Shown: positions 1 to 11,514 of the stretch, piece after piece
How the letters are laid out: each line of letters begins with the position of its first letter
Position numbering within the stretch: the first letter of the stretch is position 1
Source of the DNA: Cristatella mucedo
Lineage: Eukaryota > Bryozoa > Phylactolaemata > Cristatellidae
Reading direction: 5' to 3'
DNA length: 60,000 nt
Assembly: GCA_009760855.2 (NCBI GenBank)
Contig: WPIO01000023.1
Span: forward strand, 623,501 to 683,500
Translations under genes and position numbers: made by a program
Notes under the pieces: generated by a model
Database searches by the model: none
What the model was told of the DNA's origin: nothing
What the model saw: only the letters and a program-made list of their open reading frames with translations

Positions 1-781
1 AAAGAGATTAATTGGTTGATGGTAGAAGTCGACTTCTAATCGTTACTGTCTCGTGACCTTCGCTGAAGCCGCGCGGTGACGCTGCTCACAAGCCAGTAGC
101 GTAGTAGCACGGTACTGGGTCGGTTCCAAGAGTCGCGGATGGTGCGTGGTTACGCGCCCTCTCGCCGGTGAAACATCAAAATGCCCCATACCGTCTCTAG
201 AAGTGTCGCTCCTAGCGTCTGTGGTCTGTTGCATTCCGTTCAGCATTGGGGTGTTTACTCCATTTCGTTTGGTAAAGTGAGGCGTAGAGCTTATAGGAGC
301 GTGGAACTAGTAGACCTGTTCCCCAGAGGCCTTTTACATAGTCATCGGTGTGGCTATTGTTTGAGTGACAAGTAAATCGTCGGTCTCACTTGCAATCGTG
401 GCAATAGTGATAATAACACATACTAATGTATGTATATAGCGCCCTAGGGATCAGCTCTCTTTATAGGCACTATCTGTTGGCTGGAAGAAAACAGAGAAAC
501 TGTTTAGGGATAATGACTAACATGCCGAATCGTCGCATGAGTAAGCTCATCAAGGACGATTCGTAGTGGGCAAAGCAAATGATGTGGGGAACTGGTAGGT
601 TTTTAGCTTATCTTAAAAAGGTGTCAAGTCAGGGATGTCATTACGTCAAGTCATACGAGGACTTCAGACCTTAGGTAAAGAGAAACTAAAGGCTTGGAAA
701 ACCAATCTGAGGTTGGTTAAAGATGCAGCTTAAAGACTAAAGTCAGAAAGAGCGATTTGTATGTAGCTGGTATAGCTAAAC

Positions 782-806
782 ATTATTATTATTATTATTA
801 TTATTA
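782..806. repeat. (ATT)n microsatellite
   Basis: About eight perfect ATT units. No coding context. Confidence 0.95.
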
Positions 807-2378
807 AGCTGGAACAAGCGAATGAACCGACTCAAACGTTTGATACATGCACCAAGCGAAATCACCAAGGTATTGGCTTAGTCGCCGGGTTGGTGGTCGG
901 CTGAAAGAGATATGCTACATTTGTTAAGGACGTCGGATTGGACCAAAGTTGGGTAGGTTCCCTGGTCTTAAATTTGCCAACAACCCAGAGGACTTATTGT
1001 CCAAAAAGTAATATGCCCGAGTTTGCTCTCATAGCACTGTAGTGGGTCCCTTGGAGCTTAAAGGATGCTGCTCATACTGTGGCCTTGCTTTAGCTCATCT
1101 TTCTTGGCAGGTGTGCACACATGCGACTGTCCAAGCTCCTTCGCCTTGGTGATAGTCACTGATTGGTTCTTTATGCAGCTCACCGAGCCTAGCTGAGCTA
1201 CCAGCCTTTCTTGCCAACCCCTATTCCCCATGCCATGATAAGGTTTCGACTGAGGCACCGATGAAGCTAATGATTCTGCTCCTGCCAGTGTTGGTCTTTT
1301 GTTCATCTGTGATGCCCTGGCTGTGGATCAGACAGTATGCTGACAAGCAGGACCCTGTAGGTGCAGACATCTGTACGTGCATGCCCTGCTGTGTGGTTCC
1401 TTCTTTAGTATGTCTGTTCTTTTGCACGTCATGTGGTCCTTGCTGGTTCAGTGTTTATTGACAGGCCGTTTAAAAAAGTGCTGATATCTGTATCAGTGGT
1501 TACAGTGGCAAAAAGCTAGTGGAGCTAGATCCGAAATAGATTCCTAATTGGGTCTTGCTCAACTCATAGCACCAATTTTTTTAGCGGATTTCTATGGCCC
1601 CTTGTCGTTATCGTGGGAGAATAATCCATTTGATTAGTCATCCATTTTCTTTTATTAGCCGCATTCTTTAGCTCACCCATGAGACTTTTTTTTACTTGCA
1701 AGTAGTCCTATATTACAGGATTGCTGTCCAAAAACCACCCCTGACCAAAAATGGTGATTCCACTATTGCTCTATCTAAATTGATAAGGACTTCAGTCGGC
1801 CCTATAAGTATGTGTACAGTCCCAAGACACCCCAGCTTAAAAAATGTCGACCTGCAGGTTGATGCTGCCAACTACTGCTGGGAACTTATTCGGCTGGCAA
1901 TATGGGTGAAGCAATTAATGTTCATACTTTATTGTATATAGTGCTTTATCGGGTCAAGGGAATCTTCACCCATTGGCTTCTATAAACCAGAACGTTATGC
2001 ACGGTATGTAGTGCCAACTTGGTCTAATGACTCTTTGGGCCGGCTAGGAGTTCACTATCGAAAGGTCGAGAGGTCTTAATATATCTGTACTGCCCCGAGC
2101 TCATCATATTCGTGCTGCATATTTATATTTGAATTTCTTTTAGGACAGCTTGAGTAATTTTAGTCTATGCACTCTGTTGCATAGTTATAGCCGACTTACG
2201 AGTCCCTTGTAGGCAACTACCTGTGTGTATGCCATTCTTGTTGCGATTCATTTCTTAAAAGGCACCCTCTTCCATACTCGACGTTATGCTGTGTTCGTCA
2301 GGTGCATGTTCCATTGGCTTGCCTCTTCTAGTGGGTTGCATGTGACCACGGGGTATGCATGGCGAGCATGCGTCCACA

Positions 2379-2381
<3 letters not shown>

Positions 2382-2443
<62 letters not shown>

Positions 2444-2462
2444 TGTGTGTGTGTGTGTGTGT
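2382..2462. repeat. (GT)n microsatellite with GAGAGA interruption
   Basis: About 28 GT units run to 2437, followed by GAGAGA and about ten further units. Long frames on both strands (poly Cys-Val or His-Thr) come from this repeat and are not genes. Confidence 0.97.
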
Positions 2463-3689
2463 ACACGCGTGAGCACACACCCATAAACATGCATGGGCCT
2501 GAGTGTGCAGGTATGAGTGTTTGTTTTGTGCCTGAAATTAGTGTGAATGGCTTTCTATGACGACTCGGATTATCTTTGTGATGGTGTGCTGTGTTCCTTA
2601 TAGCCTTGCACAGTTGCTGTGCTAGTCATCATCAGGTATCAGCCTGATGTTGGCTGCCACTTATTATTATTTTGTTCAGTTAAAGATGATTTTACAAGAT
2701 GAGTTTGATCATCAGAACTCGGACTCGCCAGCTTTCGGACCTGTACTGTACACCTGCTCGGCAATCCTTGGCCTTGGTTGTTTTTAGTTGAAGATCGTCT
2801 TTTTAGTCGATTATGAGGAAGAAGAGAGACCGAGCTTATGGCTGATCTGATTATTAAGATCGTATCACCGGTGGCAATAGGAAAAACCAGCTGCCTCATG
2901 CTTGCACGGCTGATACAGCAGATAGCCTTTAATTAACCAATGCACTGGCAAGCAAGACACTATATGGCCTGCTAGCAGCCAGGCCTTAAGCAGGGCTTGT
3001 GATGCTGGTGTGGAGCTGTGGAATGTGGTATTAATGATGAGTTGCCATGCTTTTGTCGAAACTCCCAGCAGTTGTCGGCTTGTGTTGTAATTGTGGCTTT
3101 GCCATCAGTAACCATCGTTAACTGTGGTTCACCCACAATGGAAGCTGCTGCACAGGGAGCCAATTGATGCCACACCGAAACCGACTAGGCATGTTTCGTT
3201 TGATGAAGTCCACCTTAGAAACAGAGGCAGGCAGACAGTGGCTTTGGTGGCAAATAAAGGCCGGTGAAACTCGTGAGCTTCAAGGGATTGGTTGCAAAAA
3301 GCTACTCGGAAGCTAATAGGTGTGATCAGGTCTTTTTTTTTTTTAGCAAAATGAGCACATAATGCATGCAAGGAGGATACCGGCTAATACCTGCATGCAG
3401 GCAGTCCTGTTGCTTCGGTTGCATGTTTACTGACATTGGTGATCCTTTTGCAATCGTGCGATACATGGCTGGCTGTAGCCTGCCGATTGCAGCACTTCTT
3501 CCACGTGGGAATGTAATGTATTGTAATGTAATGTGAAGGTGCTCTCTCTCATGGTGGAAGATTCGTGTGTATGTATATGGTGGTGACTTATGGCTGCTTA
3601 TCATATCGTGACCGAGTGCTGCTTTAGCCCCCTATTGCTGACTGTGGGCCTTCGAGCACGCAGGTGTGTAGCAGTGGTCTGGTTGTAGC

Positions 3690-3832
3690 TACAGTCCACC
3701 GGTTAAGGAGCTCGCCCCGACGAAGGCCTGGCTGAGGTCGTGGGCTCGAGCCTCGAGGCATATGTGAAGCACCTGAAGAGATTAAGTTCTCTTGAGGCGC
3801 TATGCAAATGAGTTATATTTTTAATAATTTGT
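3690..3832 (+). mobile_element. SINE-B copy (tRNA-derived, LINE-1-like tail)
   Basis: The head carries a degenerate A box (GGTTAAGGAGCTCGCCC) and B box (GGGCTCGAGCC). The tail reads GAAGAGATTAAGTTCTCTTG then AGGCGCTATGCAAATGAG. The same head and tail recur at 12.7, 22.7, 51.6 and 59.2 kb. The tail is the one found at LINE family 1 3' ends. Confidence 0.8.
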
Positions 3833-5395
3833 GGTTTTGTATGAGTCTAACTCTTGTCTTGCTTGGGTCTGTTTGGGGAGCATTGCCACGAGTGCCTGGT
3901 TGAAGCCAGAAAGCTGTGCATGTAGCCGCTCTTGGGGATTTGGTTATGAGCACTGAGGGATGCTGCAGTAGTGGTGACTTCCTGTCTGCCGGCCTACTGA
4001 CTTGTCCATGTGCGAGTCATACTACTGTGGTGGCATTGCCGGCCTTTGGCACCCAAGCGCCGATGCGTATCTTGTGCTCAGCTCATGCCCACACTGAAGA
4101 TATGCATAGATCTGTTGGGCCAACCGCCTGGCTCCAGAGTGTCAAGGCAACTATTGTTGTCAAGAGCACCAAGACTCCAAATGCCGACATCCCATTAGTA
4201 TTAAGTTAGCAACAAGGAGTCCTCCTAACTGGTATGCTTGGGAATATGTCTGGGTATGCCAGGCTCTGGTTGGGTTAATTGCTGACATTGATAGCTGACA
4301 TTGCATAAATGTGGCTGCTGATTAATCCTGCTTGCTGAACCTTTAATGCCTCCTTGTGATTTTCATTGATGCTGGTAATTTCTTGGTGCCTGATGATAGT
4401 TAAAAAATTTACGATGTGTTCGTGTGGACTGGCAAATACGATGATTGGCAGGTGTGGTTATATACTGAGGAGCAGTCCTCAGTTCCTTCGTGGGTGCCCT
4501 AAACAGCCTGTAAAGAATCCGTGCCCATCACATCGGGCTGGTTTGCCGATTGCCTTAATGGTGGCTTGCCCCGATCGTCACATGGTTGCTTCCCAGCAGA
4601 CCCAGTTGCAGTGTAGCAGCTAAGGTTGAGGTATTTGGTAATCGCCCAGACCATATGCCAAACATCAGGGAGGCAAATCTCAGGAGTACAAGCTGCTTGT
4701 GGGCAACTGACTTTGCACACTGGCTGGCTGCTGCCGCTGCCAGTGTGCCGCTAAGTTCTGAATGAAACGAATGGCTGGCCAAGGCGACTTGATTGGTAGA
4801 ATCAGAGGAAAGGCTAACCCTTAGATAGTGGCATCCGGGCTTCCTTCTTGTACATTAACTTGTGGTGGCGGGTAATGAAATGTACCTTGTCTGTAACTCC
4901 ACTAAGCCTCAGAGACTAAGTGGGTGCCATGCAGGGGAGTTTTCTGTAGCACACTCAAAAGCCTAAGCGGCTTTTGGTACACATGCCATAGCCAACATAT
5001 CATGGAAGACCCTCGAGAACCACGTCAGCCTGCTCGTAGATACCAGATACGATGTGCATTAATTACCCCTCCCCACACACAATGCTTCTCAACACTGACA
5101 CTGTTCTTTTTCACTGTCTAGAGACTCGATGTTCGATACTTGACTCGTGCATCCCTCTCCTGGCTGACTGCTTCCAGTGTTGTCTACAGCTCAACCGATG
5201 CCTATTGCCGGGCTCACTTTGAATGCTTGTTTGTTGCCGTGTTGCACCCAGACGGCTGTTGGAGCAGTTAGCTCTTGGTAATGCTTGCTCGGTTGGCTGC
5301 CGTTTCTGCCTCGATCGCTGGTACATTTGGAGCATTGAAAGCTGCAATCCTTGGTCATTGCTTTGTCTGAGCTTTGTATCTGGGTTTAGTAGTGG

Positions 5396-5450
5396 CAGCA
5401 GTTGACAGCAGCGGCAGCAGCAGCAGTGGCATTGATGGGGGCGTAAAAAG
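5396..5450 (+). CDS. DCAF11: Candidate N-terminal exon of DCAF11 (Ser/Gly-rich)
   Basis: The frame reads VDSSGSSSSGIDGGVK and ends with two leftover bases (AG) at a plausible donor (AAAAAG|GTAAAT). The next exon begins with one base completing a codon, so the phases fit and would give a Ser before GQVRL. The vertebrate N-terminus is also Ser/Gly-rich. The start is uncertain: no in-frame ATG follows the stop at 5368, so another upstream exon would be needed, with an acceptor near 5385-5400. The conserved helix just before QVRL in vertebrates is not seen. It may be a chance CAG/GGC repeat. Confidence 0.28.
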
Positions 5451-5469
5451 GTAAATATCCACTAATTCG

Positions 5470-5592
5470 ACAGCTTTATTTAAATAGCTGCAGATGAGCC
5501 TTAGCAGCTATTTTTCCAGCTTGCAGTGGGCAGTAGATAAGTGCCTGCTTGGGAACTCGAATGCATTACCCGGGTCGTGTAGTTGAGGTGGC
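5470..5592 (-). mobile_element. SINE-A fragment, decayed
   Basis: On the minus strand it shows the SINE-A body (CTGCTAAGGCTCATCTGC, CCCACTGCAAGCTGG) and a mutated B-box area (ATTCGAGTTCCC). It lies between the candidate N-terminal exon and the acidic exon of DCAF11. Confidence 0.55.
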
Positions 5593-5817
5593 AAGTGGTT
5601 GCTGGCTGTATGCACTGGCCAGCTGGCTAGGACTAATGAACAGAAATAGCAGCTCTATATCGTGTCATACATGCGACTTCTTGTTTCAGGAATGGCGTGG
5701 TTTTTTCTCCAGACGTGACTAAAGCCCAGCAGTTAGGGTCGAGGTGGCTGCTTGTGCGCATTTGCTAACTGTGGCAGTGCCGACAAAAATGCCCCTTTCT
5801 CTCGTATCACATTCTAG

Positions 5818-6041
5818 TGGTCAGGTGAGGCTCATTGGTGGAGGAGCAGGTGCAGGTGACAACGAGGATGGAGAGGAGGAGGAGGATGATGATGACGACT
5901 ACGGTTACGACGACTACGGTGCTCAAAGTCTCGGCTCAGCAGAAGACGATGGCGAGGAGGAGGAGGAGGACAGCGAGGACTTCTACTGGTACCGCTTTGG
6001 CGGAAGGAGCCGCGATGCGCGAAAACAGCATTTTCCAAAAG
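5818..6041 (+). CDS. DCAF11: DCAF11 coding exon: QVRL motif and acidic region
   Basis: The acceptor is a pyrimidine-rich stretch ending in CATTCTAG and the donor is AAAAG|GTGAGA. The exon encodes GQVRLIGGGAGAG, matching the family motif QVRLV-GGG, then a run of Asp and Glu with a YGYDDYG motif, then FYWYRFGGRSRDARKQHFPK. The acidic part is low complexity (GAG and GAT codons) and is likely disordered. An in-frame ATG at 5789 lies just upstream with no stop between, so the exon could instead be the first coding exon, adding MPLSLVSHSS. The strong acceptor favours splicing, but I cannot decide between the two. Confidence 0.88.
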
Positions 6042-6473
6042 GTGAGATGCGCGGGCTATGCGAATCATTTGCTCGGTTCGCGTTGCTTTTGCATGTCGTT
6101 TCACCACCAGCCAGTTATAGCACGTCCTTTCTAAAGGTTCTGCAGTTACTGCTCTGCTGCTCTGCACTGTCGATCTGCCGCTGCCCGGGGGCATGGTATC
6201 GAATGCGTTTTTATCGAGTGTCGAAATGAGCTGCGCGGCTCCTTTTCTGTTCTGTCCGATGCATGGTGCCTTCCTATACCTGTGTGAACCAGTCTAAGAC
6301 ACCGCGGTATCGTCATCAGTTGCGCTAGTCACGAGTCAAGAGCTGGGCGCTGTCGGCCATCACCGGTGTCGTGGGCTGCCCTAACTGCAGGTTGCACAGC
6401 TGCAGCATTTGGCCAGCCAGGGCTTGCCCTGTGCCCTCCGCTGTTTCCGACCTTTAATTTTCTGCTCTTGCAG

Positions 6474-6505
6474 CTCCCGAAACGTTCGACACGAAAGCAC
6501 TTGAT
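6474..6505 (+). CDS. DCAF11: DCAF11 micro-exon (APETFDTKALD)
   Basis: This 32-base exon sits between TGCTCTTGCAG and GTAAGTAG. With the G left over from the preceding exon it reads APETFDTKALD, which matches the family motif AT-PDT-RELEFNE just after the acidic region. Two bases plus ten codons keep the frame, and it ends at phase 0. The preceding intron of 432 bases is one of the shortest in the gene. Confidence 0.85.
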
Positions 6506-8040
6506 GTAAGTAGAGAATATTCTCTTTTAAGTTTCCCTGTTATATTCTGCCCTTTTATTGATGGAAGTGCTCGTTTTTCCAGATTTGAGCTTTCGTTTCA
6601 TGCTCCATTGGCTTAAGCAAAAACTGCACGATCTTCAAAGTGAACTTCATGTATGGCAGTAGCACATACAATTTCTGCTTGGTGTTTTTGTGGGAGTCTA
6701 GTTGCAATGTTTTCAATACAAAATTTTCGATATCTTTTCCTATTTCGTGCTCCTGTACCATATGCTACACCGTTCTCAGTGCAGTCGGCGCCTCAGCTGT
6801 CCGAGAAACGTCACAGTGTGCCTCTAGCGTGAGTCTGTTCAAACATCAACTGGCTACTGTCCACGTGCTCCCTAGCTGGTTTTATCTCATGTCTCATGAA
6901 GGTTGGAGGCGACTGGTCGCAGGGATACTGCTTTACACCAGCTGCAGCAAATCTCGTGCGTATAGATCGTTGCCATATCATATTCTGAATGAGCATAATA
7001 AAATCTGTTGCTTTTTGGCACCATTAGATTTTTAAGGCCAGCCCCATGATTACTAGTACTCTTGTTTTCACCTGATGGGTGTGATGGTTTTTATTCCTGT
7101 CTGGATTAGGAGGATAGCTTTTTTCTCAGCATATGCTCTCGTTTCGCGACTTTTGGGCTAGCTTGGGCATGCTGCTGCTATGCTGATTCGACGAACTCAT
7201 GAAGGTTTATAGCATTAGTCATCATTGGATTGAGTCCAGAGAATATCCACTGGAGTGTTAGATCTGGGTTGACGTAAATCTTTGAATGAGGATCAGGGCA
7301 GATTTGTGCTGATCGCTCGGGAGCTGGTCAAAGCAGATTTCAGCTGCCAATGGGATGGAGATAGAAGTCATTCACTATTCCCATATCCTTCTTTATGAGT
7401 ACTTGATGAGTAAGAGTTTGTACTGAATCAGAGACTTCTCTCAATCTCTAAATCCGGCAAATGATGGGATCCTTAATAGCAATGTTGGCAGCTCTCTGGA
7501 ATGATGGCAGCAGGTGTGACTATCGGGATAAATATAAGCCTTTATCGTAGGCAGCACTGTAATGCCAACCCTCCTCAGCCTCTTGGTCCTTGGCCAGTTG
7601 GCCAGCTCTGCTGCATTTCTTTATTACGACCCTGGCTTTTTCAGGGGCACAAACTCCCAAAGGCCCTACACTATTCTCCGAATGGTTTCCATGGGTGGCA
7701 GGATTGATGGGGCACTGGTACACCTCTACTGCAGATATATAGCACAGCAGCTCACATACATATACAGTGATGACGCATCTATTGAACATGATCGTGGGAC
7801 TGATTTAATAGTATGCAGCTATAGTACATTTGAGAAAGGATCTTTGAACTTATAGTAAAAAAAGTTCGGTGAAAGGTAAATCCTTAATTGGTTTCTTGCT
7901 ACCACGATATGCATGTATAGCATGCATAAGCTTGTAAAGGATCATTCATATGAATGAAGCATATGCCTTTAAGACCAGGCATATTTATTTAGTTTTATTG
8001 TAAACATTGTCAAGCTAGACGATGTTGTGATATCAGTTGC
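6506..8040 (+). other. Intron 5' part, nothing recognised
   Basis: First part of the roughly 6 kb intron between the APETFDTKALD exon and the ESDFKL exon. The open frames are short and resemble no family I know. Confidence 0.5.
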
Positions 8041-8044
8041 TGAT

Positions 8045-8410
8045 GACAGTCGATGCAATTCTAGGCTTCGAGTTTGTAGGACCTAAAGGTACAGTTTCTG
8101 AATAGGTATGAAACAGGCACTGCTAAATGACCAATTTCAGAAAAGTAGGCGTTGAGAGCATTACCCCGTTTGATTAGATCAGCCGCAGCAAGAGAATGAA
8201 AGGACCTAAAAGTGAGTGAGAGGATCTTGAAGTCGATACGATGCTCAGTGGGAGGTCGATGCAAGTAGGAGAGGTAGTACAATGTGGCATTCACAAGCAG
8301 CCAGTTTTTTGTCACCTGTAAGCTACTTATTGCTCAGGCAGAAGAATCTGCAAAGAGAGGGTCATATAAGTCTAGGAGTTCTGTCATAAATGCATGGGCT
8401 AGTTTGGCTG
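8045..8410 (-). pseudogene. LINE family 1 ORF2 C-terminal fragment
   Basis: On the minus strand the frame reads RIDFKILSLTFRSFHSLA, the signature at the C-terminal end of CR1/L2-like ORF2, preceded by AHAFMTELLDLY, the decayed counterpart of [12 protein letters not shown] seen in the copy at 55.3 kb. It lacks the reverse transcriptase and the 3' hairpin tail. It is a truncated relic inside a DCAF11 intron. Confidence 0.8.
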
Positions 8411-9539
8411 TGATACTTTTATATCTTTGCTCTTCCCAATTTTTTTTAAATCAATGTTACTAACCTGAAAGCAGGTGGACTTGACTGTGGAGCTGATACT
8501 GCCACCAGTGTTTCTTTCGGAAAAGGATGCCTAGATACCAGTCAGAGGTTACTGAAAGAGATGCTAGAGTATCAATTGTTTGGATGCACGTGCACCTTAT
8601 GTCAAGTTTTGTATCTATGACTGTTCAAGCACAGGAATAACTATTAAAAGCTATTAAGTGATTGCACTTATAAATCACAAATCTTCCCAAGTAAAAGCAC
8701 ATTTTTCAATTGACTACTCCCGGTCTTCTACATGCACTGTGAAAACCTGGACATGCTAAACATGTCCAAGGTTTTGCTCCAAATTCAATCTTCTTTGTCC
8801 GGATAGCTGCTGGATAAAAGTTTGGTTTAATATTTTTTTTTATCTAAGGATGTGCATGAGCACTTACCAGTGCTGACCTTACGGTTGACTCGAGCAGTAC
8901 AAAGAAGCAGTGGCCTGACTTTTTGTTTTTGCATATTTATTGGATGGGGTGTAGAATTGGTTGCCCGGCACTAAATTATAAGCTTGTGCCAGCCATTTGG
9001 TCTTATTTATTGGGATTGCCATCACAAGTGCATTTAAAATGATTTCTTTGCCTCGTGTAGAGAAATATCTGTCAATCGCCACCCGATAACATCCAGGGGT
9101 CCGAAGGAACCCCCCCCCAGAAAGGTTGCACATCTTGGTGAGCAGGCATGCTCAGCAGCAGTTGTCGCAATTTCTCAATTCCCCTTGTCCAGCACACAAT
9201 ATGCTAGGCTCCTTCGTGTGTTTGTATGTTCACAAATGTTGCCATGGTTGCAAGCATATGGTGTATATGCTCGTGGATTTTTTGTTTCTCCCACATAGCA
9301 TGGAACTGAGAATTCTCTTGGAATTGAAATATCGAATGAGCAGACAAAGAAATAAAAAAATAGGTGTGATGCCACAGCTGGCTGTAGGAGCTTATACAGC
9401 ACGTGTCTTGTATCTACGTATGGAATTGCCCTTGTGGTTCAACACTGCGAGCATTGTTGTGTGAGAAGGAAAACCGAAGATTGCAGGTCCATGTACTGTC
9501 AGAGAAGAATTTTCTTTGCTCCCAGTCCCTGTTGGCTCC

Positions 9540-11015
9540 CAGAATTTGTGTATTTAAATTTTGAGGCTGCCACCGAGCTGGCTGTCAGTGCTGTGAACCA
9601 TAGCGAGACTCTACACCACGTGCATTCGGTCGGGATTCAAGCGACATCACTTCGACGCACCTGTTGCCGTCCGTATGATCAACGAAATTCTCAGCTGCAT
9701 TGATGATGGTATGTCACTGCCCTTTTCCTACTCGATCAATCAGCTTCGTTTGACACTACTGATCACGATATCCTGCTTGCACGATTAGGATCAACAATCG
9801 GCCTGGCAGATGAGTGATTAACTCATACTTGACCGGTCGTGGTGAATCTGTGTCGTGTGGTTGTCACGTATCATCCAGCAGACTTGTCACCTGCAGAGGA
9901 TCCACACGGGTTCGTTCTCGGTCCTTGGCTGTTCTCCATTGGTACCGAGCGTCTCGGAAAAGTGATTGGGGTCAAGGAGATCGGCTATCACTTCTATACT
10001 GACAATACCCAGTTGTACTTGCCACCAGCTGCAGCAACTGTTGAACTGAATGCTTGCCTTGCAAACATTGAATTCTTGATGTCGGCCAATTTTTTCATAC
10101 TAAACGATGATCAAACCAAACTCCAACTCATGGGATATCCCAAGTGTGGGTCCCGACTAGGGGAGTTTGCTCTTCTAATATTTGATGCCTTTGTGCAACC
10201 ATCACCACATGCTCGGAGTTTAGGTGTCCTACCTTTGATAAGTGCTTAACATTTGAAAGCTTAATCAAAATGACTGCTTCCACAGCTAGCCATCACGTTC
10301 GATCAGAGTCTAAGATTAGCGACTGTCACCACGGTAGCTAGCTAAAAATCAAACTAGTTTCCCCGTCCTATCTAGGCTGGGCCACTGCAATTCTGTTTTA
10401 GATGGGCTACCAAAAAGGCCATTAAGCCTCTGCAGCTGGTGATGACTATTGCTGGAAGGTTATTCGACAAATCCCAGAGGTTCAGCCAGGTGTCTCCTTA
10501 GCTTAAGGAGCTGTGATGGCTCCCGGTCAATCAACAGATACAGAGCAAAATTCTTCCCCTGGCAAGGCCATCCATAGCTTGGCTCCTTCATATGAAGCCG
10601 AACGGCTGCACTAGTTTCAGTCTCCTTATGTTCTCAGGTCCTCTGTGGACCATGAATTAGTTGCCCCATTCCTTCGATTCAAGACTGCTGGCTACAGAAG
10701 GATTTGCTTTGCAGGTCCTAGACCGTGGAACTAACTTTTACAATTCATATGTAATGAGAGGTCTTCTCTCCTGCTGCCAAATGTGGCACTTCATTTCCAG
10801 CTCTTCTGAGCTGCTACGTCCATGCTTATCACTTCTTCGACTGGCCTCCTGATTCAGCTATGCTTCTCACTTTCTCTTTGTTACATGAGATACAGTCTGG
10901 TGGCTACCGAGTGCGAACCGAATGCTGCTTAGGCTTTGAGTGTGCTATAAGAAGTTCTCTGGAGTAACACCCACTTAGCTTTGTGCAGTTACAGACGAAG
11001 ATACCTTGCATTAAA
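9540..11015 (+). pseudogene. LINE family 2 (CR1/L2-like) reverse transcriptase relic with 3' end
   Basis: Broken frames read in order: LLDQSASFDTTDHDILLARL (RT motif A region), FVLGPWLFSI (the VLGPLLF motif), YTDNTQLYLPP (the YADDTQLY catalytic motif with A-to-T and the second D changed to N), SANFFILNDDQTKLQLMG, and a C-terminal domain near 10,500-10,840. The D-to-N change in the catalytic pair and multiple stops show it is dead. Positions 10,860-11,015 match the 3' ends near 17.45 and 46.73 kb. Confidence 0.85.
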
Positions 11016-11074
11016 TTATGTGGGTTTTTATGAGTCCCTGCCACTAAATTGCGGCTACCGGTTGTGCCCGGGTT

Positions 11075-11235
11075 TTAGCCCTGTGGTAAGGTGCTTGCTG
11101 TTCACGATCCAGGTCGTGGGTTCGAATCCTGAAGCGGGCGATCCTTTATTTGGAACTACAAGCAGTGGCAATATCCGTTATGGCTCATCTGTCACTAAGC
11201 AAATGAGGCTGTTAAATTGGCTAATATTCTTTTTG
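11075..11235 (+). mobile_element. SINE-A copy 1
   Basis: The tRNA-like head has an A box (AGCCCTGTGGTAAGGTG) and a perfect B box (GGTTCGAATCC). The body has ACAAGCAGTGGCAATATCCG and the tail ATGAGGCTGTTAAATTGGCT. A second copy follows after about 15 bases in the same orientation. Confidence 0.85.
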
Positions 11236-11248
11236 CTTATGCATAGGT

Positions 11249-11425
11249 GAGCCGTGATGGCACACTAGGTAAGGCAGTTGCTTTTCACGACCTCGGTCCC
11301 GAGGTCGTGGGTTCGAATCCTACGTGGACGATCCTTTATTGCCGCTGCAAGCAGTGGTGATAGCCGTAAAGGCTCCTGTGTTGCTATACAAAAGAGGCTG
11401 TTCAATCAGCTAGTATTTATTTTAT
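11249..11425 (+). mobile_element. SINE-A copy 2
   Basis: A box TGGCACACTAGGTAAGG, B box GGTTCGAATCC, body GCAAGCAGTGGTGATAGCCG, tail AAGAGGCTGTTCAATCAGCT. This is the best preserved head of the family. A hairpin precedes the B box (GACCTCGG / CCGAGGTC), as expected of a tRNA anticodon arm derivative. Confidence 0.88.
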
Positions 11426-11514
11426 TTATTATAGTTAAGTATGGGGATGGGCAGCTTGCACTGTAGGCACCAGGTTGATGATTGCGTTACATTAATGTGA
11501 GTACCCTCACCAAA

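Larger units (their letters stand above)
1..5395. other. Upstream region, no supported gene
   Basis: Positions 50-320 are richer in CpG than the rest and could be promoter or 5' UTR of DCAF11, but I see no TATA box or coding exon I can defend. The open frames here are short and unlike known proteins. The region holds an (ATT)n tract at 782-806, the GT microsatellite at 2382-2462 and a SINE-B copy near 3700. A TSS and any first exon would need transcript data. Confidence 0.4.

Noticed and set aside
181-375. 64-codon frame with ATG in a CpG-richer patch, possible first exon
   Set aside because: It does not resemble the DCAF11 N-terminus or any family I know, and no splice link can be shown.
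1696-1941. Possible upstream DCAF11 exon beginning QVVLYYR
   Set aside because: It only vaguely resembles the vertebrate helix before QVRL, and I see no donor with the right phase.
2225-2560. 111-codon frame with Cys-Val repeat
   Set aside because: It is a GT microsatellite read in frame; no conserved sequence flanks it.
11249-11330. tRNA gene suggested by A box and perfect B box
   Set aside because: There is no complete cloverleaf with paired acceptor stem; the same head recurs several times with a SINE body and tail.
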